A DNA stretch of 64,000 nt. Source: a virus. The stretch is from positions 1 through 64,000 of the IMG/VR virus record IMGVR_UViG_3300034072_001149; one strand, written 5' to 3'. The position numbers and the translations under genes are program-made. Shown in pieces: positions 23,994 to 31,517 of the stretch (positions within the stretch are counted from its first letter, which is position 1; every line of letters begins with the position of its first letter). Under the pieces are notes generated by a model that was not told where the DNA came from, searched no databases, and saw only the letters and a list, made by a program, of their open reading frames with translations.

Positions 23994-25307
23994 ATGACTG
24001 ATCTCGCACTTCGCGCCCACAATAAGAACTGGCGGCTTGATCCAATTGTTCGGTCGCTGCTAGACACCGATTTCTACAAGCTGATGATGGGGCAGTTCAT
24101 CTGGGAACGCTACCCACTTCACGTTGTGACCTTTGGTCTCAAGAACCGAACAAAGACATTTGTTCTGGCCAATCACATCCATATCGATGATCTCGTCGAT
24201 CAGCTAAACTATGTTCAATCTTTGAGGTTCACTCCTCAGGAGTTGATCTGGCTACAGGGCAATACCTTTTATGGTCAAGAGAGGATCTTCAAACCCGCTT
24301 ATATTGATTTTCTCAGAACGCTGAAGCTGCCTCCCTATGAGATCAGATTCAATCAAGATGGGGACTATGCTATTACCTTCACTGGAAACTGGGCAGAAGT
24401 CACCTTTTGGGAAATTTATGCCCTCTCCATCATCAGTGAACTTAAGAGTCGAGCAGCGATGCGGTCACTCAGCAAGTTTGAACTGGATATCCTCTATTCA
24501 GGCGCCAAGTCCAAACTTTGGGGGAACCTGAAGCGGATTCGAGAGGCCGGAGTTCGAGGTCTGTCGGATATGGGAACTCGTCGCAGGCACGGTTTTCTTT
24601 TTCAGGAATGGGCGGTCCTCGCCGCAGCTGAAGCTCTAGGTGAAGGATTTTCTGGAACCAGCAATGCCTATCTGGCCATGAAACACGGCTTTGAAGCCAT
24701 TGGAACCAATGCTCATGAATTGCCTATGACGCTTGCTGCTATCAAGGCAAGCCAGGGTGGTACTGATGACGAAATACGTCAAACGCAATATGACGTTCTT
24801 CATAAATGGCAGAATCAATATTCAGGAAATGTTCTTGTTGCTCTGCCTGATACCTTTGGCACTTCGCAGTTTCTCAAGGAGGCTCCGCAGTATTTGAGTA
24901 ACTGGAGGGGTTTTCGTCCTGATAGCAAGGAGCCGGATGCTGCCACTGAAGAGCTGATTGCCTTTTGGAAGCGTATGGGAGTTGATCCTTCGAAGAAGCT
25001 GGTGCTCTACAGCGATGGTCTGGATGCCGATGAAATCATTCGCATCTGGAAGAAGTGGAATGGTATTGTGCAGGTCGGCTTTGGTTGGGGCACAAATCTC
25101 ACCAACGATTTCAAGGGTTGTCATCCTCGTGGTGAAAATACGTTGGATCCGCTATCTTTGGTTTGTAAGGTTGTGGAGGCTGATGGTCATCCGGCAGTAA
25201 AGCTCTCGGATAATTTTGCCAAAGCAACTGGGCCGGCTGACGAAGTTGACCGCTACCGTAAGATCTTTGGATCAGAAGGTATGAGTAATATTGGAGTAGT
25301 GGTCTAA
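23994..25307 (+). CDS. pncB: Nicotinate phosphoribosyltransferase
   Basis: 437 aa, the usual size for bacterial PncB. LLDTDFYKLMMGQFIWERYP, VTFGLKNRTK, LYSGAKSKLWGNLKRIREAG-type region, SDMGTRRRHGFLFQEWAVLA, GTSNAYLAMKHGFEAIGTNAHELP, DTFGTSQFL and LYSDGLDADEIIRIW are family landmarks (active-site His in the GT(A/N)AHE segment). It converts nicotinate and PRPP to nicotinate mononucleotide. The ATG has AAAGGAG upstream. It overlaps the next gene start (TAATG). Confidence 0.93.
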   Translation: MTDLALRAHNKNWRLDPIVRSLLDTDFYKLMMGQFIWERYPLHVVTFGLKNRTKTFVLANHIHIDDLVDQLNYVQSLRFTPQELIWLQGNTFYGQERIFKPAYIDFLRTLKLPPYEIRFNQDGDYAITFTGNWAEVTFWEIYALSIISELKSRAAMRSLSKFELDILYSGAKSKLWGNLKRIREAGVRGLSDMGTRRRHGFLFQEWAVLAAAEALGEGFSGTSNAYLAMKHGFEAIGTNAHELPMTLAAIKASQGGTDDEIRQTQYDVLHKWQNQYSGNVLVALPDTFGTSQFLKEAPQYLSNWRGFRPDSKEPDAATEELIAFWKRMGVDPSKKLVLYSDGLDADEIIRIWKKWNGIVQVGFGWGTNLTNDFKGCHPRGENTLDPLSLVCKVVEADGHPAVKLSDNFAKATGPADEVDRYRKIFGSEGMSNIGVVV

Positions 25308-25651
25308 TGACGAAGGCAAATCCCCGCTTTGATTGTACGACGCCAGGATGCGGTGCCAAGAACACTCGCAAACAGCTCAGGATCAATAATGGGATTTGCC
25401 TTCATTGTAAAAAGAGCATGACTCACAAAAACTGGATGGGTCAGCATACGGCTAGTGCTGCGCAGATATTGTCATTACCTAAATCAGACGAACTTGATAT
25501 CGAGAATATTGCTAGAATAGTTGGTATCTCTCAAACCGATCTGATGTCTTTGGCGATTCAGGATAAAATTAGGGTTTGGCTTTCTGATCCAAACAGTATA
25601 GAGGTTGCGGTGAAGCAAGATATGATGCTTGCCAAACTCTACAGGAGATAA
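25307..25651 (+). CDS. Small zinc-ribbon protein (114 aa)
   Basis: Two CxxC-type pairs near the N-terminus (CTTPGC and CLHCKK) make a treble-clef or ribbon zinc site. The C-terminal helices (DIENIARIVGISQTDLMSLA) look like a small helix-turn-helix-type domain. Translationally coupled to pncB upstream and 2 nt from the Nudix gene. Function unknown; it may be a regulator or adaptor. Confidence 0.6.
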   Translation: MTKANPRFDCTTPGCGAKNTRKQLRINNGICLHCKKSMTHKNWMGQHTASAAQILSLPKSDELDIENIARIVGISQTDLMSLAIQDKIRVWLSDPNSIEVAVKQDMMLAKLYRR

Positions 25652-25653
25652 AA

Positions 25654-26331
25654 ATGGCGTATTGTTATCCGTTCCGTATGGCCAGTGGCACAGCCACTAT
25701 GCTTCCCATTGATGCCAAGAGGGAACGGGTTCTACTTGGTATTCGCTCCAAGAATGCTTGGGTATATCCCAACAAGCTAAGTCTGCCCGGTGGTTTCATG
25801 GAAGCCCGGTTTACTGAAGAACAGAATCATGACCTCATGAGCCAGGCTCGACAGTTTGTGATGAGCCTGCTGGGTTGGAAGCTTGCTGCTGACGAATATT
25901 CCGAAGGCGAAACTCTTGAACAATGCGCGGTGCGCGAAGTCAGCGAAGAAATGCTGATTGAGATTGGAAGCCACCAACTCAAGTTGTTTGGAGTTCGTAG
26001 CAATGCGAGAACCGATACTCGTGCCCATGTGATCAATGCCTGTTATTATTTTGAAATGACCGATGAGCAGATCGCTTCGGCCGCAGCAGGAGATGATCTC
26101 GAGGAACTCGTCTGGCACGATATGTCAGATTTCGATCTGGAGATGCCTTTTGAGGCCATGAAAGCCAAATACGATATGGCCTTCAATCACTTTGAAGTGA
26201 TGATCCAGGGTATCGCGGCGTGGCGTGAAGACAAGAGAATTGAGGAACTCAAAGCCGAGAATGCTCGGCTTCGTGATCGACTCAGTGACGCAAGCTGGTC
26301 GCTGAACGCCGATCGGCAAGGAGGTGCTTAA
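25654..26331 (+). CDS. Nudix hydrolase
   Basis: 225 aa. LSLPGGFME at 43-50 and GETLEQCAVREVSEEMLIEI (85-104) give the REVSEE core of the Nudix box; the usual first Gly position is occupied differently because of an insertion of ~30 residues between PGG and the REUxEE helix. A coiled-coil-like tail (KRIEELKAENARLRDRL) ends the protein. In this NAD gene set a role on ADP-ribose, NADH or dinucleotide intermediates is plausible. It overlaps the next gene (adenylyltransferase) by 1 nt, like the fused NMNAT-Nudix proteins of some bacteria and phages. Confidence 0.85.
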   Translation: MAYCYPFRMASGTATMLPIDAKRERVLLGIRSKNAWVYPNKLSLPGGFMEARFTEEQNHDLMSQARQFVMSLLGWKLAADEYSEGETLEQCAVREVSEEMLIEIGSHQLKLFGVRSNARTDTRAHVINACYYFEMTDEQIASAAAGDDLEELVWHDMSDFDLEMPFEAMKAKYDMAFNHFEVMIQGIAAWREDKRIEELKAENARLRDRLSDASWSLNADRQGGA

Positions 26332-26936
26332 TGGCAAAGAGAACCGCACTGGCAGCAATGAGGACAATGCCTCTCCACAAGGGCCATACGCTGATTGCTC
26401 AGCAGATGGTCGACAATTACGACACCGTAATCATTTGTAACGGCTCGGCGGACAAACCTATCACTATTCAAAATCCGTTTCCAGTTCAGGTCCGAATAGA
26501 GATGTGGAAACGTGTCTTCGGTGATCGTATCAAGCTGGTCCCGGTATCAGATCTGGGTGCAACAAGCGATACCAACGAATGGTGTGATTATCTATTGGCC
26601 AAGATCAAAGCTCTTGGCTTGCCAGATCCAACGGATTATTGGACCGGGTCACCGGCTGATGCTATCTGGTATAGGGGCCGATTCTTCAACAAGGAATGTG
26701 GTTCACCGGCAGATGACAACCCGGACGAATTCATCCGGCGTTATATGCCCAACGGCGTTTTTCGACAGCTTCACATGGTCGAGAGGACGGGGAATTATAT
26801 CCCTAGCGCCACAGAATTGCGTCAGTTCATGGTCACTAGAGATGACGGTTGGAAACGTTGGGTTCCTGCTGTTATACATGATCTCGTCGAGGAACATTTC
26901 CCCGAAGAGTTCAAAGTAGGCCATGGAGACAGCTAA
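26331..26936 (+). CDS. Nicotinamide/nicotinate mononucleotide adenylyltransferase-like
   Basis: 201 aa nucleotidyltransferase. PLHKGHTLIA (HxGH at residues 16-19) is the ATP-binding signature; IPSATELRQFM near the C-terminus is the (I)SxTxxR-type second motif. NadM/NadR-like in length and layout, with SDLGATSDTNEWCDYL between. It would join NaMN or NMN to AMP, giving NaAD or NAD+. Coupled to the Nudix gene upstream and to the next gene (TAATGG). Confidence 0.85.
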   Translation: MAKRTALAAMRTMPLHKGHTLIAQQMVDNYDTVIICNGSADKPITIQNPFPVQVRIEMWKRVFGDRIKLVPVSDLGATSDTNEWCDYLLAKIKALGLPDPTDYWTGSPADAIWYRGRFFNKECGSPADDNPDEFIRRYMPNGVFRQLHMVERTGNYIPSATELRQFMVTRDDGWKRWVPAVIHDLVEEHFPEEFKVGHGDS

Positions 26937-27277
26937 TGGGCGATATGGGAGACCTGTTCAAGGACCTCAAAGATTTCAAGCAAATGCGGGCCCAAAAACG
27001 GGTCGCTGAGTTTGAAAGCAAACGAGCTGATATCGAGACGCTGATTAGTTCGATTGTTGATGACAGGCTGGGACAGGTCTTTTTTAATGTCGATAGAAGT
27101 GGCACCTTCAACATCCGACTGAAAAGCAATACCGGTCCAGTCAGGAAACGAGAAAGTCTAACAACGATCCAATTCTATCCTACCAAAGGCACCTGGCAGA
27201 TCAAAGGTAAAATGTTCCATGGTGGAGTAGATGCTTTCACTGCTTGGATTGAAAAAGCACTAAGGAAATTGATGTGA
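26936..27277 (+). CDS. Hypothetical protein (113 aa)
   Basis: Starts in the stop codon of the adenylyltransferase gene. N-terminal helix (LFKDLKDFKQMRAQKRVAEF) then a beta sheet (FFNVDRSGTFNIRLKS, TIQFYPTKGTWQIKGKMF) and a final helix. No family recognised; probably co-translated with the NAD genes. Confidence 0.6.
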   Translation: MGDMGDLFKDLKDFKQMRAQKRVAEFESKRADIETLISSIVDDRLGQVFFNVDRSGTFNIRLKSNTGPVRKRESLTTIQFYPTKGTWQIKGKMFHGGVDAFTAWIEKALRKLM

Positions 27278-27702
27278 GCGCAGTTATCCAAACCGTTGAA
27301 TCAGTCGAGCCTTATGGTGAAAACCTGTCAATTGTCACCACAAGTGAAGGACACAAGGTCATTGCCAATCGCAAACAAGACGGAAGCTTTCGATGGAAAG
27401 AAGGCGAAGTCGTTTGTTATGTCAGCGAAGGCTCCATCATCCCTGACGATGTGCTCAAAGAGCGTGGCTACTGGGACGAGGAAAAGGATCGCGGCCTGCT
27501 TGACGGTGGCAAGAGAAATCGCGTCAAGATGAAGAAACTTGCTGGCTTTGAATCTCGGGGTCTGCTTTTCAAAGTCATGGAAGGCGGCGCAGGTCCTCTG
27601 AACGGAGATCTTTGGGTGGTCCGAGGAGATCAGAATAGCTTGATGCTGGCTCCAGGCGATGATGTCTCGGAGTTCTTCGGCATCACCGAGTTCAAGGGAT
27701 AA
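27274..27702 (+). CDS. RNA-ligase-type N-terminal OB-fold protein (stand-alone)
   Basis: 142 aa from GTG 27274, overlapping the upstream stop. The pattern IQTVESVEPYGENLSIVTTS, FRWKEGEVVCYVSEGSIIPD, then RVKMKKLAGFESRGLLF resembles the OB-like N-terminal domain of the DRB0094/Rnl5-like RNA ligases (I-x-x-I-x-x-I-x-x-A, G-D-x-V-x-Y-x-x-x-x-x-I-P, R-I-K-x-x-K-L-R-G-x-x-S-x-G-L). The nucleotidyltransferase domain is absent here but appears as a separate gene at 28898-29557. The two may act together as a split ligase. Confidence 0.55.
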   Translation: MSAVIQTVESVEPYGENLSIVTTSEGHKVIANRKQDGSFRWKEGEVVCYVSEGSIIPDDVLKERGYWDEEKDRGLLDGGKRNRVKMKKLAGFESRGLLFKVMEGGAGPLNGDLWVVRGDQNSLMLAPGDDVSEFFGITEFKG

Positions 27703-27711
27703 CAGTTCTGG

Positions 27712-27739
27712 TTGACAAATCAGGATTAGGTTATACGAA
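27712..27739 (+). promoter_or_regulatory. Early-type promoter TTGACA-16-TACGAA
   Basis: Plus strand TTGACA (27712-27717), 16-nt spacer, TACGAA (27734-27739), 20 nt before the nicotinamidase ATG, which has TTGGAGG as ribosome site. Confidence 0.6.
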
Positions 27740-27758
27740 TAAAAGATTGGAGGACAAT

Positions 27759-28379
27759 ATGTCAAAGTTTCTAATCGTTGTGGACACCCAAAAGGATTTC
27801 ATGGATCCTAGTGGGGCTCTATACGTTCCCAATGCCAATGAAATCATTACACCGGCTCAACAGTTCCTGCGGGACCTTAACCCCCGGGAATATGCTGGTG
27901 TTCTGTTCACAATGGACACTCACACGATTGATACCTACGCAGGATCACCTGAAAGTGAACAGTTTGGCATCCACTGTGACAAAGCCACAGACGGATGGCG
28001 GAACGTCTTCAATCCTGAATATATGGCAGAAGCCTTGCCGATTTACTATCTCGAAAAAGGCGTCTTCAATATGTGGGAAGAACCTGGTCTGCAGGTTTAT
28101 CCGTCCAGTGGAGTTGAGAACTCGTATGACGAGACCCGTGGTCTCCAGGGTAACGAAGTCGGTATTGATCGTGACCAGTTCTTTGCTCAGCTACTCAGCC
28201 AGGGCATGACGATCCAAGTGATCGGGGTAGCAAGTGACTTCTGTGTGAAATGGGCTGTTGACGGTCTCATCCGTCAGGGATTCCAAGTGGAGGTCATTGA
28301 TGCTCTGACCCGAGGTATATATGACCAGACCTCGGAAGTTTTCGCAGCAGAAGGTTATGGTCTGGTAAAGGTGATCTAA
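27759..28379 (+). CDS. pncA: Nicotinamidase (isochorismatase-like hydrolase)
   Basis: 206 aa from ATG 27759, chosen because TTGGAGG ends 4-5 nt upstream. The catalytic triad is visible: Asp9 (VVDTQKDF), Lys100 (LEKGVFN) and Cys162 (ASDFCVKWAVDGL). Metal-binding residues Asp53 and His55 (MDTH) and His72 (GIHC) are in place. It deamidates nicotinamide to nicotinate, feeding pncB. Nicotinamide is the product released when defence or toxin NADases cleave NAD+. Its stop overlaps the next ATG. Confidence 0.92.
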   Translation: MSKFLIVVDTQKDFMDPSGALYVPNANEIITPAQQFLRDLNPREYAGVLFTMDTHTIDTYAGSPESEQFGIHCDKATDGWRNVFNPEYMAEALPIYYLEKGVFNMWEEPGLQVYPSSGVENSYDETRGLQGNEVGIDRDQFFAQLLSQGMTIQVIGVASDFCVKWAVDGLIRQGFQVEVIDALTRGIYDQTSEVFAAEGYGLVKVI

Positions 28380-28852
28380 TGGGTAAAATAGTCAAAAGTC
28401 CTGGTTCGCTATTACCGATCCAAAATCGCAGTATCTTCCTAGCCGGTGGGATCAGCAACTGTCCCGATTGGCAGGAGGAAGTTGCCCAGCGTATTGCTGA
28501 AAGCGTAGACGACTGTGTGGTCTATAACCCTCGGCGCGATGATTTTGATATGTCGGCCTATGAGACAATCAGCAGACAGCAGATCACCTGGGAATATCAT
28601 GCCCTCAGGATGTCTACCGCGAATCTGTTTTGGTTTCCAAGCGAGACCCTCTGTCCTATCGCACTATTCGAATATGGGAGCGCACTAGAACGTCTTTCTG
28701 TTGGTGCGGTAATGTGTGGAGCTCATCCGGACTATGAGCGACGCTTTGATCTAGTTGAGCAGACCCGTTTGCGTAATGGAATGCCAATTCTGGATAACCT
28801 TGATACCCTTGTCAAGGAAACTATCATATTGCTAAAAAGTATTCCTGCTTGA
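28379..28852 (+). CDS. Nucleoside 2-deoxyribosyltransferase-like protein
   Basis: 157 aa. SIFLAGGISNCPDWQEEVA, VVYNPRRDDFD, QQITWEYHALRMSTANLFWF and LFEYGSALERL follow the pattern of the phage/bacterial Nuc_deoxyrib_tr family (F-L-A-G-x-I, W-E, E-x-G). The conserved Glu in ALFEYGSA would be the nucleophile position. Such enzymes exchange or hydrolyse deoxyribonucleosides or, in related families, act on NAD- or cADPR-like molecules. Coupled to pncA (ATG overlaps). Confidence 0.75.
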   Translation: MGKIVKSPGSLLPIQNRSIFLAGGISNCPDWQEEVAQRIAESVDDCVVYNPRRDDFDMSAYETISRQQITWEYHALRMSTANLFWFPSETLCPIALFEYGSALERLSVGAVMCGAHPDYERRFDLVEQTRLRNGMPILDNLDTLVKETIILLKSIPA

Positions 28853-28876
28853 CAATTCTCCTTTTCTCGCTAAACA
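28849..28876 (+). promoter_or_regulatory. Early-type promoter TTGACA-16-TAAACA
   Basis: Plus strand TTGACA (28849-28854) overlapping the upstream stop, TAAACA (28871-28876), 21 nt before the GTG start at 28898 with AAAGGAG between. Confidence 0.6.
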
Positions 28877-28897
28877 GGTGAGGAAAGGAGACAAACA

Positions 28898-29557
28898 GTG
28901 ACACCGCCCAAATATCCTCGCACGTTTCACTGGCCGTGGTCCCAGCAGGTCCATAGCGATGACTCCTACCATCAAGATCCGGAGTTCTTCGTCGGCAAAG
29001 AGATCGTAATCACAGAAAAACTAGACGGTGGAAACACTGCCCTGAATGCCGGCAACGTTTATGCTCGTTCGACAGGACAGGAAGCCACACAGGGCTGGTT
29101 TGCTCATGTGAAGAAATACCATGCTTGGAAGACTACTGGGCTAGACCCTATTGTCACCATTTATGGTGAAGATCTGGCTGCTCTTCATTCTATCAAGTAT
29201 AATCTTCCAATGGACGAGACTTACAAGGTCTTTGCTGTTCGGAAGAACGATACGTTTCTGAACTGGGCAGAAGTGGTTTCCACTGCTGATGCTAATGATC
29301 TTGACGTTGTCCCCGTTATTTTTCAGGGCCAGTTCAATAGCGTCAAGGAAATTACCAAGTTCTTTGAAGCGGAAATCGTTAAGCCTAGCTTGTTTGGAAA
29401 CGAGCGCGAAGGTTTTGTGATGCGGACAATCGAAGACATTGTTGCTGATGAATTTGGCCAGCATGTCTGCAAGTATGTTCGGAAGAATCACGTTCAAACA
29501 GATGAGCACTGGACTAAAAACTGGACATGGAACGATTTGAGCCAGCCTAGTTACTAA
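28898..29557 (+). CDS. RNA ligase, nucleotidyltransferase domain (Rnl2-like)
   Basis: 219 aa from GTG 28898 (AAAGGAG upstream). ITEKLDGGN places the AMP-accepting lysine at 41 (KxDG motif). Later motifs are YGEDLAALHSI (motif III-like), EGFVMRTIED (motif IV) and HVCKYVRKNHV (motif V, K-Y-V-R). It is the size of a catalytic domain alone, without the N-terminal OB domain of the longer RNA ligases; a matching OB-like protein lies at 27274-27702. It probably repairs nicked RNA, such as tRNAs cut by host defences. Confidence 0.85.
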   Translation: MTPPKYPRTFHWPWSQQVHSDDSYHQDPEFFVGKEIVITEKLDGGNTALNAGNVYARSTGQEATQGWFAHVKKYHAWKTTGLDPIVTIYGEDLAALHSIKYNLPMDETYKVFAVRKNDTFLNWAEVVSTADANDLDVVPVIFQGQFNSVKEITKFFEAEIVKPSLFGNEREGFVMRTIEDIVADEFGQHVCKYVRKNHVQTDEHWTKNWTWNDLSQPSY

Positions 29558-29558
29558 A

Positions 29559-29604
29559 TTGACTCTTTGGGCCCTTTGAAAGCAAAGTAAGCCCAAAGAG
29601 TCAA
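29559..29604 (+). terminator. 14-bp hairpin between RNA ligase gene and next gene
   Basis: Perfect inverted repeat TTGACTCTTTGGGC / GCCCAAAGAGTCAA (14 bp, 18-nt loop) beginning 1 nt after the ligase stop. No T-tract follows, so it may stabilise or process the mRNA rather than terminate. The possible ATG at 29604 falls at its base. Confidence 0.55.
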
Positions 29605-29615
29605 TGGAGTCGTCA

Positions 29616-30113
29616 GTGTTTAAACCAGGCCAATACTATGCGATCCAAGCCGAGGACAAAAGCGGCATGGAAGTTTTCTGCGAGGTCCTTTATCAGTTCT
29701 CGACCCATGCTGATCGCCTGAGATCAATTGCCCGAAACGCGGCCAGATCCAACATAAATGACATCCATAGTTATGAAGATGATTATGAAATAACCACCAG
29801 GAATAATCCATTTGGCACAAAGCTATGGCCTATTAATTCTGATGTCACTGACATCATTCATAATATGAGAATCATACGAAAGTATGCCAGCAAATCAGAC
29901 ATTGATCCAAACAGCCTAAAAATTGTTGTCATCAATTGTTCAGTTGAGTCGTATGTTCCTGAAAGTCCTAGCGATGAAGAAACTGAACTAAGACGATTTG
30001 TTTTGGAAAAACTCAATAAAGAGGAAAAGCGTCTCTTGAAAGTAGAGCACTGGGACGTCTACAATAAACTCGCTGATCGATCCATGATCGATGACTCAGA
30101 AGATCCCGATTGA
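29616..30113 (+). CDS. Hypothetical protein (165 aa)
   Basis: GTG 29616 is preferred as start because TGGAG lies 6 nt upstream; an ATG at 29604 in the same frame would lie in the base of a strong hairpin and lacks a ribosome site. Sequence includes YYAIQAEDKSGMEVFCEVLY and LKIVVINCSVESYV strands, and an acidic helical C-terminus (DEETELRRFVLEKLNKEEKR). No family recognised. Confidence 0.6.
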   Translation: MFKPGQYYAIQAEDKSGMEVFCEVLYQFSTHADRLRSIARNAARSNINDIHSYEDDYEITTRNNPFGTKLWPINSDVTDIIHNMRIIRKYASKSDIDPNSLKIVVINCSVESYVPESPSDEETELRRFVLEKLNKEEKRLLKVEHWDVYNKLADRSMIDDSEDPD

Positions 30114-30138
30114 CAAATCAGAGTTAGTCTACTATAAC
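30110..30138 (+). promoter_or_regulatory. Early-type promoter TTGACA-17-TATAAC
   Basis: Plus strand TTGACA (30110-30115) and TATAAC (30133-30138). The -10 ends 6 nt before the ATG at 30145, so the transcript should be leaderless. Overlaps the stop codon of the upstream gene. Confidence 0.65.
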
Positions 30139-30144
30139 TCTGGT

Positions 30145-31080
30145 ATGAAAAAGCCAAAGACAAATCCATGGTCACCAGTTCAGGGTCAAACCAATAGTGC
30201 CAATCCCACTAGCTTGAAAAAGTTAGAGGACGCCTATACTGTCCTAGAAAAAACCAAGGAAGCATTTGTTCCGGCTATGCCACTTAAGCCCACAAAGCAA
30301 GTTCCCAACATTGAAAAGCGATATAAGCAAATGGGGGAAATCATGGGGATTTGCCCCTATGAGCTCAAGGCTATATTGAATAGCTCGTTTGGCGAGCATG
30401 AAACACTGGTTATCACACTTCTAAAGAAGTTTGTAACCGCAGCAAAGCTCAGCGGATCGGTAGACCTCGTTTCTATCAACAAAATGTTGAAAGAAGCTGA
30501 AGATCGACATCAAAAAGATCTGCAGGAATGGAAAGACCACAGCAGGAAAATTGCTTCCATTCAAAAGAAGCACAAGCAAGATGTTGAAGAAAAACAGAAG
30601 GCATTCAGCCTAGCTTGGGGTAATATTCTCATTGACCTAGTAACCAAGCTGAGTCGAAATGATAACCTCCATAGTTTGGGTGATATGGATCAGCTAACGG
30701 TTCTGGCTATTGCTAGAACCGGAAGCAAATACTGTAAGGTGATAAAGAACAAGGTTGAGCTTGACTTCAACGAATGTAAAAAGATGCCATCTGATTTGAT
30801 AGTCAAACTTCAGAGTGTTGCTGCTACGATCAAATCAGAGCAAGAGTATAGAATTTGGGTCAAGTGGTTGAAGACCGCTTCAATTGAAGAGCTGAAGAAC
30901 GAACTCTATAAATCAGAAATGGGATTGAAGGATCTATCCTTTGATAAGGTAAGCGATATTACCATGGCTCTTTCTGAAAAGCTAGGCATCCAGTCAGCAA
31001 TAGACGAGTATGGTAATACGGAATACTTCTATAGCAAATCAAATTATGATGATTCATGGGATCCGTGGGGCGGTTACTGA
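30145..31080 (+). CDS. Hypothetical coiled-coil protein (311 aa)
   Basis: Start set at ATG 30145 (MKKPKTNPW), which coincides with the expected transcription start of the early promoter; an in-frame extension to 30091 lies inside the upstream gene and the promoter. Contains a short N-terminal linker, a helical region with a clear charged coiled coil (residues ~130-175, EDRHQKDLQEWKDHSRKIA, KKHKQDVEEKQKAF), and an acidic/aromatic tail (SNYDDSWDPWGGY). No catalytic motif. Function unknown. Confidence 0.65.
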   Translation: MKKPKTNPWSPVQGQTNSANPTSLKKLEDAYTVLEKTKEAFVPAMPLKPTKQVPNIEKRYKQMGEIMGICPYELKAILNSSFGEHETLVITLLKKFVTAAKLSGSVDLVSINKMLKEAEDRHQKDLQEWKDHSRKIASIQKKHKQDVEEKQKAFSLAWGNILIDLVTKLSRNDNLHSLGDMDQLTVLAIARTGSKYCKVIKNKVELDFNECKKMPSDLIVKLQSVAATIKSEQEYRIWVKWLKTASIEELKNELYKSEMGLKDLSFDKVSDITMALSEKLGIQSAIDEYGNTEYFYSKSNYDDSWDPWGGY

Positions 31081-31106
31081 CCAAAAGTTTAGACGTTATG
31101 AGAATA

Positions 31107-31132
31107 TAGACAGGTGGTGATACACCTGTCTA
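31107..31132 (+). promoter_or_regulatory. Hairpin in leader of 31170 gene
   Basis: Near-perfect inverted repeat TAGACAGGTG / ACACCTGTCTA in the 89-nt gap before the 31170 gene. Neither a T-tract nor a clear promoter was seen with it; possible attenuator or mRNA stabiliser. Confidence 0.35.
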
Positions 31133-31169
31133 CCGTATCCAAGAAGGTTAAAAACCGCTTGGAGTTCAG

Positions 31170-31517
31170 ATGTCTAGTTCCCCTGAAACTGATGATCTAG
31201 TAGCAGAGCTACAGGATCGCACCTATACCACTATCGCGTATATCATCAGAAATCTAGCGCAATCATATAACGCTAAGATCAATGATGCCCTGGCCGTCAA
31301 CAATGCGATACTCAACACAGTATCGCAAATGGTCGGAGAGATGATCGCCTGCTACCCCGAAAATGAAAGGGAGGAAGTTTCTCGAAACACCATTGAGCAT
31401 ATGAATTATGCTCAGGATATGATGGTTTTAGAACTTGATCCGAAGACTACCCCACCATCCACTGCTACTGAAGATACGCTTGATCTTGCCAACATGACCC
31501 CAAAGGGGAATTGTTGA
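31170..31517 (+). CDS. Hypothetical protein (115 aa)
   Basis: Mostly helical: TYTTIAYIIRNLAQSYNAKI, NAILNTVSQMVGEMIACYP, NTIEHMNYAQDMMVLELD, then a Pro/Thr-rich end. SD TTGGAG upstream. Stop overlaps the ATG of the next gene (TGATG), implying coupling. No recognised family. Confidence 0.6.
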   Translation: MSSSPETDDLVAELQDRTYTTIAYIIRNLAQSYNAKINDALAVNNAILNTVSQMVGEMIACYPENEREEVSRNTIEHMNYAQDMMVLELDPKTTPPSTATEDTLDLANMTPKGNC

